64,000 bases of DNA from PALSA-1006 sp963733265 (GCA_963733265.1 CAVTCF010000001.1:868001-932000); one strand, 5' to 3'; shown: positions 17,352 to 27,264, numbered from the stretch's first letter. Translations and numbers: made by a program. The notes: a model not told the origin generated them from the letters alone.

Positions 17352-18515
17352 ATGAAAATTCATGAATACCAAGGTAAGGAGATACTGCGGGGTTTTGGCG
17401 TGCCTACACCGCGCGGTGTTGCTTGTTTTAATGTAGAGGAAGCGGTAGCAGCAGCTCAAAAGTTGGGTGGCAAGGTTTGGGTGGTGAAGGCACAAATTCA
17501 CGCGGGCGGTCGCGGCAAGGGCGGTGGCGTGAAAGTGGCGAAATCACTGGATGAAGTGCGCCAGTTTGCGGGCCAGATATTGGGAATGCACCTGATCACG
17601 CATCAGACCGGCCCCGAGGGGCAAGTGGTAAGACGTTTGCTTATCGAAGAGGGGGCTGCTATTGCCAAAGAGTTTTACCTTGGCATGGTGGTGGACCGTG
17701 CTTCACAACGTGTGGCGTTACTTGCTTCCAGTGAGGGCGGGATGGAGATCGAAGAAGTTGCCAAGCACTCTCCCGAGAAAATCCGCACAGTTCGTATCGA
17801 TCCGGCCACCGGTTTAACGACCGCCGAAGCTGTTGAAGTGGCGCGCTCAATCGGAATACCCGATGCGGCGAATGCCGAGGCTGTCAAAGTGATGCAAGGT
17901 TTGTACAGCGCCTTCGTTGAAAAAGATGCAATGTTGGCGGAAATTAATCCTCTGGTGCTTACAGCGGATAATCACGTGATTGCTCTGGATGCGAAATTCA
18001 ACTTCGATTCCAATGCATTGTATCGTCGCCCCGAAATTGTTGCGTACAGAGACTTGGATGAGGAAGACCCGGCCGAAATAGAAGCGTCCAAATTTGAACT
18101 AAGTTACATTCAGCTTGATGGAGACATCGGCTGTCTGGTCAATGGCGCTGGTTTGGCAATGGCAACGATGGATATTATCAAGTTATATGGCGGCAGTCCG
18201 GCAAACTTCCTCGATGTGGGCGGTGGCGCCAATAAAGAGAAGGTGACAGAGGCTTTCAAGCTTATGTTAAAGAATCCGCATTTGCGTGCCATTTTGGTCA
18301 ATATTTTCGGCGGCATCATGAAATGTGACGTGATCGCAGAAGGTGTAGTCGCCGCGGCGCGCGAGGTGCATCTGAATGTTCCGTTGGTGGTACGGCTGGA
18401 AGGTACCAATGTCGAACTCGGTAAAAAAATTCTGGCTGAATCCGGCTTGCCCATCATCTCGGGTAACGACATGGCGGATGCGGCTCAAAAAGTCGTTGCT
18501 GCTGCGAAAGGTTAA
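17352..18515 (+). CDS. sucC: Succinyl-CoA synthetase beta subunit
   Basis: The 387-residue protein matches the usual length of SucC. It begins MKIHEYQGKEILR, contains the ATP-grasp lysine and glycine loop (WVVKAQIHAGGRGKGGGVK), and has the CoA-ligase C-terminal domain with FLDVGGGANKEKVTEAF and ILVNIFGGIMKCDVIAEG. With SucD it converts succinyl-CoA, ADP (or GDP) and phosphate to succinate, CoA and nucleoside triphosphate in the citric acid cycle. ATG 17352 has GGGAG just upstream; an earlier in-frame TTG at 17334 is rejected. sucD starts five bases after its stop. Confidence 0.97.
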   Translation: MKIHEYQGKEILRGFGVPTPRGVACFNVEEAVAAAQKLGGKVWVVKAQIHAGGRGKGGGVKVAKSLDEVRQFAGQILGMHLITHQTGPEGQVVRRLLIEEGAAIAKEFYLGMVVDRASQRVALLASSEGGMEIEEVAKHSPEKIRTVRIDPATGLTTAEAVEVARSIGIPDAANAEAVKVMQGLYSAFVEKDAMLAEINPLVLTADNHVIALDAKFNFDSNALYRRPEIVAYRDLDEEDPAEIEASKFELSYIQLDGDIGCLVNGAGLAMATMDIIKLYGGSPANFLDVGGGANKEKVTEAFKLMLKNPHLRAILVNIFGGIMKCDVIAEGVVAAAREVHLNVPLVVRLEGTNVELGKKILAESGLPIISGNDMADAAQKVVAAAKG

Positions 18516-18520
18516 ACAAC

Positions 18521-19402
18521 ATGTCCATTCTTATCAATAAAAATACTAAAGTCATTACTCAAGGCATGACCGGCAAGGTCGGCCAGTTCCATACATTTCA
18601 CTGCAAAGAATACGCAAACGGCAAGAACTGTTTTGTTGCCGGGGTGAATCCTAAAAAAGCAGGCGAACTGTTTGATGGCATTCCCGTGTATGGTTCGGTG
18701 CGTGATGCAAAACAGGCAACGGGTGCGACCGTGTCAGTGATCTATGTGCCACCTTCAGGCGCTGCTGCGGCAATTGACGAGGCGGTAGAAGCCGATTTGG
18801 ATTTGGTGATTTGCATCACCGAAGGTATTCCAGTGCATGACATGATCAAAACCCGCTACAAGATGCAGGGCAAGAGAACGATTCTGATTGGGCCAAATTG
18901 TCCTGGATTGATAACTCCGGACGAAATCAAGATCGGCATTATGCCGGGGCACATACACAAAAAGGGTCGCATCGGCGTGGTATCACGTTCCGGCACGTTA
19001 ACTTACGAAGCAGTAGGTCAACTGAGTGCACTGGGTTATGGCCAATCATCATGTGTGGGTATCGGTGGTGATCCGATTAACGGCCTAAAGCATATTGAGG
19101 TCATGCGATTGTTTAACGACGATCCCGAGACCGATGCTGTCATTATGGTGGGTGAGATCGGCGGTAGTGATGAAGAAGAATGCGCACGCTGGATCAAAGG
19201 CAACATGAAAAAGCCGGTGGTTGGATTCATCGCGGGCGTTACTGCACCGGAAGGCAAGCGTATGGGCCATGCAGGCGCGATTATTTCAGGCGGACAGGGC
19301 GGTGCAAATGAAAAACTGGCCGTGATGGAAGAAAGCGGTATTCATATCACGCGCAATCCCGCTGAGATGGGACGCACGATGCAGAAAATATTGAAGCTGT
19401 GA
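18521..19402 (+). CDS. sucD: Succinyl-CoA synthetase alpha subunit
   Basis: The 293-residue subunit has the N-terminal CoA-binding Rossmann domain (ITQGMTGKVGQFHT, then CVAGVNPKKAG-type spacing) and the catalytic domain with GPNCPGLITPDEIKIGIMPG. The phosphorylated histidine lies in GHAGAIIS near residue 250. It works as a heterotetramer with SucC. The 3' end, including the stop codon, falls inside a repeated palindromic segment that follows the gene. Confidence 0.97.
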   Translation: MSILINKNTKVITQGMTGKVGQFHTFHCKEYANGKNCFVAGVNPKKAGELFDGIPVYGSVRDAKQATGATVSVIYVPPSGAAAAIDEAVEADLDLVICITEGIPVHDMIKTRYKMQGKRTILIGPNCPGLITPDEIKIGIMPGHIHKKGRIGVVSRSGTLTYEAVGQLSALGYGQSSCVGIGGDPINGLKHIEVMRLFNDDPETDAVIMVGEIGGSDEEECARWIKGNMKKPVVGFIAGVTAPEGKRMGHAGAIISGGQGGANEKLAVMEESGIHITRNPAEMGRTMQKILKL

Positions 19403-19475
19403 AAGGTGAAGATGAAACTGTGAAAGGTGCAAAGTAGCGACACCGCCTTGTTCACCTTTCACGTTTCACCTTTCG
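19397..19475 (+). repeat. Nested direct and inverted repeats at the sucD 3' end
   Basis: CTGTGAAAGGTG occurs twice (19397-19408 and 19418-19429). Its complement occurs twice downstream (from 19451 and from 19463). GTGAAAGGTGAA at 19399-19410 pairs perfectly with 19451-19462. The inner copy at 19414-19429 pairs with 19453-19467 with one bulge. Two mutually exclusive hairpins are therefore possible. It could end sucCD transcription, although the T-tract is poor (TATTTTCG). It may be a mobile palindromic repeat. Confidence 0.75.
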
Positions 19476-19500
19476 TATTTTCGATTTATATGGGAAACCA

Positions 19501-20247
19501 ATGCTGGAAATGTTTAGCTCCGCCCAGTTCTGGGTGGATGTTGTTAAGATTATTGTTATCGATCTGTTATTGTCCGGCGATAACGCAGTAGTTATTGCTC
19601 TGGCATGCCGAAATTTGCCTCAAGAACAACGTAAGCACGGTATTCTGTATGGTGCCATCGGAGCGATTGGCCTGCGTGTTGTGCTGACTTTTTTCGCCGT
19701 CAATTTGCTGGCACTACCGTATCTTAAGATGGTCGGAGCGATATTGCTGCTGTGGATAGGCGTAAAGCTAATCCTGCCGGATGAAGATGGGCATAGCGAA
19801 GGTAGTATCAAGGCTGAAAACAGTCTTTGGGGGGCGGTGAAAACGATCATCGTCGCCGATTTAGTGATGAGCCTCGATAACGTTATCGGAGTGGCAGGCG
19901 CCGCGCATGGCAATGCGATGCTGCTTATTTTCGGCTTGCTGATTAGCATTCCTTTGATCGCCTGGAGTAGCCAATTGGTGTTGCAGCTAATTGATCGCTT
20001 TCCATTCATCATTTATGCCGGTGGAGCATTGCTGGGCTACGTGGCCGGTGAGATGCTGGCGGGGGAGGCATTATTAAACTCGCTGCTCAAAACACAATAT
20101 TTATTGCAAGAATTGATTCCGCCAGTCTGCGCTATATTCGTGTTGTTGATGGGAAAGTGGCTGGGAGGGCGCAAGACCAAAACTGGTAAGGTCGTTGATC
20201 TGGTGGAAGGGCGCGTTCCTGAAGCTCATAATCGCGATAAGAGATAA
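19501..20247 (+). CDS. TerC-family integral membrane protein
   Basis: A 248-residue protein with seven or so hydrophobic helices and the TerC signature acidic motifs in membrane: IDLLLSGDNAVVIALA near the start and IIVADLVMSLDNVIGVAGA in the middle, which place paired Asp and Asn residues inside the bilayer. Members of this family (YjbE, Alx, MeeF/MeeY) are implicated in tellurium resistance or manganese and metal export. The C-terminus is basic and cytoplasmic. A universal stress gene follows 15 bases later and may be co-transcribed. Confidence 0.9.
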   Translation: MLEMFSSAQFWVDVVKIIVIDLLLSGDNAVVIALACRNLPQEQRKHGILYGAIGAIGLRVVLTFFAVNLLALPYLKMVGAILLLWIGVKLILPDEDGHSEGSIKAENSLWGAVKTIIVADLVMSLDNVIGVAGAAHGNAMLLIFGLLISIPLIAWSSQLVLQLIDRFPFIIYAGGALLGYVAGEMLAGEALLNSLLKTQYLLQELIPPVCAIFVLLMGKWLGGRKTKTGKVVDLVEGRVPEAHNRDKR

Positions 20248-20262
20248 CCCGAAATATTTGAA

Positions 20263-20688
20263 ATGAAAATATTGATACCTGTTGATGGTTCCGCCAATGC
20301 TGATCATGCCGTGGACTACGTGATCACTCATGCGAGTGAGCTTAAAGAAGCACCGGAAATTTTTTTGCTAAATGTTCAGTGGAAGTTGGCTTTGGGCAAT
20401 GTGAAGTTATTTATCGACCAGGAAACAGTTAAAGATTATTATCGCGAACAGGGTCTGGACGCATTGTCGCAAGCACGGGAAAAATTGGACTCGGCCAAAA
20501 TTACTTATTCCTACCATATCAGTGTTGGTTCCCCCGCGGATACTATTGTGCGCTATTCAGAAGAACAAAAAATTGATCAAATTGTGATGAGCGCGCCGGG
20601 GCAAGAATCGATAACCAGCTTCCTTTTGGGATCGGTTGCAAGCAAGGTGGTTCAATTGGCGACAATCCCGGTTCTTATTGTGAAATAG
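20263..20688 (+). CDS. Universal stress protein (UspA family)
   Basis: A 141-residue single-domain Usp. The first strand reads MKILIPVDGSANADHAVDYV, with the Asp that contacts the nucleotide in ATP-binding members. The C-terminus has the family pattern IVMSAPGQESITSFLLGSVA and then VPVLIV-like IPVLIVK. The first glycine of the usual G-x2-G-x9-G(S/T) ATP loop is missing (SAPGQ), so nucleotide binding is uncertain. It is likely a cytoplasmic dimer expressed under stress. Confidence 0.9.
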   Translation: MKILIPVDGSANADHAVDYVITHASELKEAPEIFLLNVQWKLALGNVKLFIDQETVKDYYREQGLDALSQAREKLDSAKITYSYHISVGSPADTIVRYSEEQKIDQIVMSAPGQESITSFLLGSVASKVVQLATIPVLIVK

Positions 20689-20787
20689 AAATATATAGAT
20701 ATTCCAATAAATCAAATAGGTATGGCTTAGCATTGAAAATTGTTTTAATATTCGTCTACAACTTCTGGCGAGTGACATAAATTTGCT

Positions 20788-23331
20788 ATGGCTAACATCA
20801 AAAAAGTGACGTTCTTGAAAGCAGACTGGTTTGTCGGTTTGCTCGTTGCGTTGGTGTTTCTGTTCAGTGCGAACTCCGATTTGATGCAAAGCTTGGAGCG
20901 CAAAGCTTACGATATGGGCGTAAGGGCTTCGTCTCGCGTGCCCAGCGATAAGATTGCAATTATTGCGATTGATGATGAAAGTATCGCCAACCTTGGGCGC
21001 TGGCCGTGGCCGCGAGAAGTTCAGGGCAAGTTGCTGGATATCCTGGCTAACGGGCATGCCAAAGTGATTGGCAACACCGTCTTTTTTTTCGAGCCACAGC
21101 TTGATTCGGGTTTGGACTACGTCGCCAAAATCGGCGAGTTCATCGCCAATTCGTCGCTAAAGCGAAGCAATCCGGCAGAGTGGGATCAACTGAATGCAAT
21201 TTTGCAAGAGGCGTTGTCGCATCTGGACAACGACAAAAAGTTGGCTGACAGCATGATCAGGGCGAATTCGGTTTTGTTGGGGATGTTTTTTGAGCTTGGA
21301 GAACCACAAGGCAAACCGGATCATCCGCTGCCGGATTACGTGTTGAAGAATGCTTTGCTCAATGCCAAAGACGGAGGAACGGGAGCGGTGCCTATTCCGA
21401 CCAGCGCGGTACAAGTTCCTATCCCTCTTTTGGGAGTTCAATCGTTGGGAATCGGGCATCTTAATGTTACAACGGATGTGGATGGCGGAATTCGCACCGA
21501 ACCCTTAGTGGTCAGTTACTTCGATCAGTTATATCCTTCGTTGTCGCTCTTGTTGGCAGCGAAAAGTTTGAATCTCGATCCCAAGGATATACAGGTCACC
21601 CTGGGTAAAAGCGTCAAGCTTGGTAACTTGAATATCACTACTGATCCGATGTTGCGCATGCACACTTTTTTCTACAATGATCGCGATGGCAAATCAGTAT
21701 TTCAAGTCGATTCATTTTACGATGTCTATACGGGAAAAATTCCTCCCGAAAAATATCGCGACAAGATCGTACTGATAGGCGCAACGGCGGTCGGGGTTGC
21801 CGCTCTACAAGTGACGCCAATTTCTGCCGGTATGCCTTCTGTATTGACCCTGGCGCATTCAGTCTCCAGTATTCTCAAGCAGGATTTTTTTGTAGTGCCG
21901 ACATGGGCGTTTTGGGTGGAAAATGCCATATTCCTGCTGGTTGCATTGTATTTGATCATTTTGCTTCCGCGTTTGAGTGCGGGTATCGGTGCGGCGGTGA
22001 CAGGTATGTTGTTCATCGTGTTGCTGGCAAGCCATTTCGTGTTGATGACAACACAGGCGCTTTGGCTGCAACTGATGTTGCCGGCAACCCTGTTGTTGGT
22101 CGGGCATTTATTGCTGACCACCAAGCATTATCTGGTGACAGAAAAAGGCAAGATCAAATCCGATGCTGATTCTGCTGAAAGTAACCGCATGTTGGGCCTG
22201 GCCTTTCAAGGGCAGGGGCAACTGGATATGGCCTTCGACAAGTTTCGCAAAGTGCCGATTGACGATAGTTTAATGGACGTGCTTTACAACTTGGGATTGG
22301 ACTTTGAACGCAAGCGCCAGTTCAACAAAGCTGAATCAGTGTTCAAGTATATGTCCGACTTCAACGCCAAATTCCGCGATTTGGGGCAACGTTTGAATCA
22401 GGCCAAGTCAATGTCTGAAACGATCATGTTGGGAGGTTCATCGGGCAGAAGCAATGCAAGTACGATGGTCTTGGACAAAGAAGGTGTAACCAAGCCTATG
22501 CTGGGGCGTTACCAGATTGAAAAAGAGTTGGGCAAGGGGGCGATGGGGGTGGTTTATCTTGGCAAAGACCCCAAGATCAGTCGCGTGGTTGCCATTAAAA
22601 CGATGAATCTGTCGCAAGAATTCGACGCCGATGAATTGGAAGATGTTAAAGCGAGATTTTTCCGCGAGGCGGAAACGGCGGGCCGTTTAAATCATCCCAA
22701 CATCGTCACGATGTACGATGCCGGGGAAGAGCATGATCTTGCCTATATCGCTATGGAGTTTCTTAAAGGCAAGGATTTGGTGCCGTACTGTAAACCGGAA
22801 ACCTTGCTTCCCCTGACCGATGTTTTGAGTATTATTGCGCGCGTGGCTGATGCGCTCGGTTATGCCCACACACTGAATGTCGTGCACCGCGATATTAAAC
22901 CGGCAAACATTATGTATGACCAGGCAAGCGATACGGTCAAGGTGACCGATTTTGGAATCGCACGTATTACCGACTCCTCCAAAACTAAAACCGGGATGGT
23001 GTTGGGAACCCCTTCGTTTATGTCGCCTGAACAATTGGCCGGAACCAAGATTGGCGGTCAGTCGGATTTGTTTTCTCTGGGCGTGACTCTGTATCAGATG
23101 GTGTGTGGTAAGCTACCCTTTGAAGGCGATTCGATGGCGCAATTAATGTACCGTATTGCAAATGAGCCACATACAAATATTGTGAGTGTTCAGCCCGATG
23201 TGCCGCCTTGTGTTGTGGCCATCATTGATAAAGCGTTGTCGAAGAAACGGGAAGATCGGTATCAGACAGGGCAAGAAATGGCAGATGCTATCCGCCAATG
23301 TGCGGCAACTTGCGTTGACTTTGAACTCTAG
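20788..23331 (+). CDS. CHASE2-domain transmembrane serine/threonine protein kinase
   Basis: An 847-residue receptor kinase. A first membrane helix (about 14-28) leads to an extracytoplasmic CHASE2 domain (about 35-350, containing AIIAIDDESIANLGRWPWPR). Three further helices follow (about 370-440), then a TPR-like helical linker (about 460-550). The cytoplasmic kinase spans about 575-840. All catalytic elements are present: glycine loop GKGAMG, Lys604, HRD at 700-702 with DIKPAN, DFG at 721-723 and the activation segment GTPSFMSPEQ. It should sense an external signal and phosphorylate Ser/Thr. The gene heads a cluster with a PP2C phosphatase and an FHA protein, its natural antagonist and reader. 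Confidence 0.95.
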   Translation: MANIKKVTFLKADWFVGLLVALVFLFSANSDLMQSLERKAYDMGVRASSRVPSDKIAIIAIDDESIANLGRWPWPREVQGKLLDILANGHAKVIGNTVFFFEPQLDSGLDYVAKIGEFIANSSLKRSNPAEWDQLNAILQEALSHLDNDKKLADSMIRANSVLLGMFFELGEPQGKPDHPLPDYVLKNALLNAKDGGTGAVPIPTSAVQVPIPLLGVQSLGIGHLNVTTDVDGGIRTEPLVVSYFDQLYPSLSLLLAAKSLNLDPKDIQVTLGKSVKLGNLNITTDPMLRMHTFFYNDRDGKSVFQVDSFYDVYTGKIPPEKYRDKIVLIGATAVGVAALQVTPISAGMPSVLTLAHSVSSILKQDFFVVPTWAFWVENAIFLLVALYLIILLPRLSAGIGAAVTGMLFIVLLASHFVLMTTQALWLQLMLPATLLLVGHLLLTTKHYLVTEKGKIKSDADSAESNRMLGLAFQGQGQLDMAFDKFRKVPIDDSLMDVLYNLGLDFERKRQFNKAESVFKYMSDFNAKFRDLGQRLNQAKSMSETIMLGGSSGRSNASTMVLDKEGVTKPMLGRYQIEKELGKGAMGVVYLGKDPKISRVVAIKTMNLSQEFDADELEDVKARFFREAETAGRLNHPNIVTMYDAGEEHDLAYIAMEFLKGKDLVPYCKPETLLPLTDVLSIIARVADALGYAHTLNVVHRDIKPANIMYDQASDTVKVTDFGIARITDSSKTKTGMVLGTPSFMSPEQLAGTKIGGQSDLFSLGVTLYQMVCGKLPFEGDSMAQLMYRIANEPHTNIVSVQPDVPPCVVAIIDKALSKKREDRYQTGQEMADAIRQCAATCVDFEL

Positions 23332-23340
23332 GGGTAGGGA

Positions 23341-24168
23341 GTGGATATTCAGGATGTATTAGAGATTGTGAGTCAAAGCAATCCCGGGATGATCAGGTCG
23401 CACAATGAAGATAGTGTGACATTTGATGCGTCTACCGGTTTGGTGGTGTTGGCGGATGGTATGGGCGGATACAACGCCGGTGAAGTTGCCAGTGGTATCG
23501 CCGTTTCGGTTATTTCAGCCGAGATTCGCCACCATTTACAAAGTGTGAGACCGGATGATAAAGATGGTGCCAGCGGCGATGATGTCGGTGTAGTGTTATT
23601 GCGCGAAAACGTGCAAAAAGCGAACTCATCCATTTACCATGCGGCAGCCAGCCAGCCGCAATATTCGGGAATGGGAACCACGATCGTTACCGGCCTATTT
23701 TACGATGATCGGGTAGCGGTTGCGCATGTTGGCGATTCGCGCATGTATCGTTTGCGCGGGGAAATTTTTGAGTGTGTGACAAGGGATCATTCTTTGCTGC
23801 AAGAGCAGATTGATAGTGGCATGATAAGCAAGGAGGACGCCCGTACTTCAAAGAATAAAAACCTGGTGACGCGAGCGGTCGGAATTGATGCGGTTGTCGA
23901 GGCGGAAGTGCACGTATATGACGTACAGGTAGGGGACATCTATTTGTTTTGCTCTGACGGTCTTAATGACATGGTCGAAGATGAAGAAATAGGATCGGCC
24001 TTACAAATGCTCAAGGCTAATTTGCCTTTGGCTGCGACAGAGCTGATACAGTTGGCGAACGACAATGGTGGGCGAGACAATGTATCTGTGATATTGGTTA
24101 AAGTGAATGGAAAGTTTTCTGCACCCCATGGTTGGGTGCAGAAATTATTATCTTGGTTTAAGAATTAA
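23341..24168 (+). CDS. PP2C-type protein phosphatase
   Basis: A 275-residue soluble phosphatase with the PP2C metal-site motifs in order: SNPGMIRSHNEDS, VVLADGMGGYNAGE, GMGTTIVTG, VAVAHVGDSRMYR, RDHSLLQEQ, FCSDGLNDMV and GGRDNVSVILV. The aspartates that bind the two metal ions are present. It would dephosphorylate targets of the upstream kinase, which ends nine bases before the GTG start. The start has the purine-rich site GGGTAGGGA directly upstream. Confidence 0.95.
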   Translation: MDIQDVLEIVSQSNPGMIRSHNEDSVTFDASTGLVVLADGMGGYNAGEVASGIAVSVISAEIRHHLQSVRPDDKDGASGDDVGVVLLRENVQKANSSIYHAAASQPQYSGMGTTIVTGLFYDDRVAVAHVGDSRMYRLRGEIFECVTRDHSLLQEQIDSGMISKEDARTSKNKNLVTRAVGIDAVVEAEVHVYDVQVGDIYLFCSDGLNDMVEDEEIGSALQMLKANLPLAATELIQLANDNGGRDNVSVILVKVNGKFSAPHGWVQKLLSWFKN

Positions 24169-24185
24169 CTACGGGGATTGATGAT

Positions 24186-24950
24186 ATGCCGGCTAAATTG
24201 ATACTCAGCATGGATGGCGTGGTGCTGAAAGAATATCTGCTGAACAAAGAGCGCACGACGATCGGTCGCAAACCGCATAATGATATTGTAATCGACAATC
24301 TGGCGATCAGTAGCGAACATGCGGCGATTATTACGATTCTGAATGATTCGTTTTTGGAGGATTTGGATAGTACAAATGGTTTGTCGGTGAATGGCGCGGC
24401 AACCAAAAAACACTTTCTTCAAAACAACGATGTGATTGAAATCGGCAAGTACAAGTTGAAATACTTGAATGATCAGCCAGCCCAGGCTACACCGGCAGAT
24501 TTCGAAAAGACAATGGTGCTGAGTCGTCCTGTAAAACAGACGTCTCCGGCCGGCAGCACTGATACCGGCGAACTTTTGCGTACGCAGACCAATGCGCTGA
24601 AACAGAGTACATCGGTAGAGGCAAGCGGTAAGTTTGTTGTTCCACCGTCAACTCCTGCTGCGCAACCGGCAGTTGCACAAGTACAAAAATCAGCGGCAGT
24701 TCAAATATTAAACGGCCCCAATGCAGGGAAGGAGCTTGAATTGGTCAAGAGCCTGACAACGCTGGGCAAGCCGGGAGTTCAAGTTGCAGTCCTCGCGCGG
24801 CGTCCGCATGGTTTTTTCATTACCCACGTTGAGGGAGCCAAATTTCCTTTGGTGAACGGTGAGTCAACAGGTGAGCATCCGCACCAATTAAATGACCATG
24901 ACATCATTGAATTGGCGGGAGTAAAGATGGAGTTTTATTTCAAGACTTGA
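24186..24950 (+). CDS. FHA-domain phosphothreonine-binding protein
   Basis: The N-terminal FHA domain (about 1-95) shows the canonical residues: TTIGRKPHNDIVI, SSEHAAI and LEDLDSTNGLSVNG, which form the phosphothreonine pocket. A low-complexity Ala/Pro/Thr linker (about 100-165) follows, rich in Thr and Ser that could be kinase sites. A second region (about 170-254, VQILNGPNAGKELELVKSLT) resembles a degenerate FHA fold without the pocket residues. It would recruit targets phosphorylated by the CHASE2 kinase. Position directly after kinase and phosphatase strengthens that link. Confidence 0.93.
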   Translation: MPAKLILSMDGVVLKEYLLNKERTTIGRKPHNDIVIDNLAISSEHAAIITILNDSFLEDLDSTNGLSVNGAATKKHFLQNNDVIEIGKYKLKYLNDQPAQATPADFEKTMVLSRPVKQTSPAGSTDTGELLRTQTNALKQSTSVEASGKFVVPPSTPAAQPAVAQVQKSAAVQILNGPNAGKELELVKSLTTLGKPGVQVAVLARRPHGFFITHVEGAKFPLVNGESTGEHPHQLNDHDIIELAGVKMEFYFKT

Positions 24951-24999
24951 TTGGGTAAATCCATAACGGCAGATTCTCAATAGATAAAGCGGGGGCTGA

Positions 25000-27222
25000 G
25001 TGAAAAAGCATGCACTTCTCATCGCAGTCGGCCTTGCGTTTGTATTTCTATTTATTGGAAACGCAGCCAGGTTATATCAACTTAAATATATTTCCTTCGT
25101 GGAGAACAAGCTCTACGATACGAGAATGCGTCTTACCCTGCCGCATAAACACGATGATCGTATCGTCATCCTCGACATTGATGAGAAAAGCCTGAAAGAA
25201 GAGGGACGCTGGCCCTGGGGGCGGGACAAGCTCGCATCGCTGGTTGAAAAATTGTTTGATAAATACGGCGTTGCGGTTGTCGGTTTCGACGTGGTGTTTG
25301 CGGAAAAAGATACCAGCTCCGGTTTGAATGTTTTACAGGACTTGGCCAAAAATCAACTCAAAGATGTTCCGCAGTTTCAGTCGGTCTTAAAGCAGATTAA
25401 ACCTCAACTCGAATATGACGAATTGTTTGCCAACAGGCTGAAACAGCGCAATGTTGTTTTGGGTTACTACTTTAACGATAGCGAAAAAAGTACTTCCGGC
25501 GTTTTGCCCAAGCCGGCATTTGCGGCGGGAACCTTCAAAGGCCGGCCAATCAATTTTTATCGTTGGGCAGGCTATGGCGCAAATCTGGCCGAATTTCAGA
25601 ATGCCGCAATTTCTGCCGGACACTTTAATCCTGTCGTAGACTTCGACGGCGTCGTGCGGCGCATCCCCATGATTGTCGAATACGAGGGGGCATACTATGA
25701 GTCTTTGTCATTGGCCGTTGTACGAGCTTTGCTGGGCTTCCCCAAGTTGGCTCCGGGTTATGCCACGGAGGGAAAAGATGCGGGTTATGCCGGGTTGGAA
25801 TGGCTGCAGTTGGATTTCCCCCAAGGGAGTTTGCATATTCCGGTTGATAATGAGGTCAGCTCGCTGGTTCCTTTCCAGGGTGGGGTCGGGGCTTTTAAAT
25901 ATATTTCAGTTTCAGATGTGCTGCATGAGCGTGTTTCCCTATCCGAATTGCAAAGCAAAATCATTCTGGTTGGCACGACGGCACCAGGATTGCTGGATAT
26001 GAGATCAACCCCCGTTGACGAGGTGTATCCCGGGGTGGAAATCCATGCCAATATGATTAGCGGAATACTCAACCATTCCATCAAGTCACATCCGCCGTAT
26101 GTCATTGGCGCGGAAGTTACGCTGCTCTTGCTTGTTGGCGGGGCGTTAAGTTTTTTATTGCCATTGTTGAATCCGATTCAAGTCACACTGGTTTCCGTCG
26201 CCACGTTTTTTGTCACCTTGGTGGTAAACGTTTTACTTTGGCAGTTTGGTAATTTTGCCATGCCGATGGCCAGCGGGCTAATTCTGATATTGGTGTTGTT
26301 TGCGCTGAATATGTCTTATGGCTACTTTTTCGTTTCACGTACCAAACGGCAGATCACCGATTTGTTCGGGCAATATGTTCCCAAGGAAGTGGTTGGGGAA
26401 TTGAGCGAGCGCCCACAGCAGGTTTCGATGGAAGGCGACAGCCGTGAAATGACGATTTTGTTTTCAGATGTGCGCGGCTTCACCACCATTTCGGAAGGAC
26501 TGGATCCGAAAGAGCTGTCGCTGCTGATGAATGAATTTTTGACACCGCTTTCGCGTATTATTTACAAATATCGCGGCACCATCGACAAATACATGGGTGA
26601 TTGTATTATGGCATTTTGGGGGGCGCCATTGCCGGATGCAGGGCATGCGCACAATTCCATCGTGGCCGGTCTTGAAATGCTGAAGACGCTGGAATCATTG
26701 CAACCGCACTTTAAAGAGCGCGGATGGCCGCCTATTCATGTTGGTGTCGGAATTAATACAGGACGTGTCAGTGTTGGGAACATGGGCTCGGAAGTTCGAG
26801 TGGCGTATACCGTCATGGGCGATGCTGTAAATTTGGCGTCCAGATTGGAAGGCATTACCAAGGAATACGGCGTTGGTATCGTCGTTGGGGAAAACACGAA
26901 AGCTGCCGCACCGGAGTTCGTTTATCGAGAACTTGATTTGGTGAGGGTGAAGGGTAAAGATGAGCCTGTTGCAATTTTTGAGCCTGTGGGTTTGTCCGGA
27001 AAAGTCGAGGAAGCTGTGCTGGAAGAGATGAAGCTATTTCAGCAAGCTTTGCGTTCGTATCGCAAACAAGAGTGGGATAAAGCCGAGTTACAGCTTTTTA
27101 ATTTGCAGAAAATGTATCCGAACACGAAGTTGTATCAGGTCTACGCCGAGCGAGTGGATTATTTCAGGAAAAATTTGCCGGCAACTGACTGGGATGGCGT
27201 TTTTGTATTCAAAACAAAATGA
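25000..27222 (+). CDS. CHASE2-domain transmembrane class III adenylate cyclase
   Basis: A 740-residue cyclase with one N-terminal helix, an extracytoplasmic CHASE2 domain (about 30-350, IVILDIDEKSLKEEGRWPWG), three helices (about 370-445) and a cytoplasmic class III cyclase (about 480-660). Metal-binding Asp490 (FSDVRGFT) and Asp534 (DKYMGD) are present. Lys530 and Thr604 are in the purine-specifying positions, which favours ATP over GTP. Asn611 and Arg615 (AVNLASRLE) are the transition-state residues. It should make cAMP in response to the CHASE2 signal. Its sensor is the same type as that of the kinase two genes upstream. The GTG start is supported by the purine-rich stretch GGGGG upstream. 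Confidence 0.95.
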   Translation: MKKHALLIAVGLAFVFLFIGNAARLYQLKYISFVENKLYDTRMRLTLPHKHDDRIVILDIDEKSLKEEGRWPWGRDKLASLVEKLFDKYGVAVVGFDVVFAEKDTSSGLNVLQDLAKNQLKDVPQFQSVLKQIKPQLEYDELFANRLKQRNVVLGYYFNDSEKSTSGVLPKPAFAAGTFKGRPINFYRWAGYGANLAEFQNAAISAGHFNPVVDFDGVVRRIPMIVEYEGAYYESLSLAVVRALLGFPKLAPGYATEGKDAGYAGLEWLQLDFPQGSLHIPVDNEVSSLVPFQGGVGAFKYISVSDVLHERVSLSELQSKIILVGTTAPGLLDMRSTPVDEVYPGVEIHANMISGILNHSIKSHPPYVIGAEVTLLLLVGGALSFLLPLLNPIQVTLVSVATFFVTLVVNVLLWQFGNFAMPMASGLILILVLFALNMSYGYFFVSRTKRQITDLFGQYVPKEVVGELSERPQQVSMEGDSREMTILFSDVRGFTTISEGLDPKELSLLMNEFLTPLSRIIYKYRGTIDKYMGDCIMAFWGAPLPDAGHAHNSIVAGLEMLKTLESLQPHFKERGWPPIHVGVGINTGRVSVGNMGSEVRVAYTVMGDAVNLASRLEGITKEYGVGIVVGENTKAAAPEFVYRELDLVRVKGKDEPVAIFEPVGLSGKVEEAVLEEMKLFQQALRSYRKQEWDKAELQLFNLQKMYPNTKLYQVYAERVDYFRKNLPATDWDGVFVFKTK

Positions 27223-27264
27223 GTTGCAACGAAAGCCACTTAACCAGACACGGATGGTTTAACG

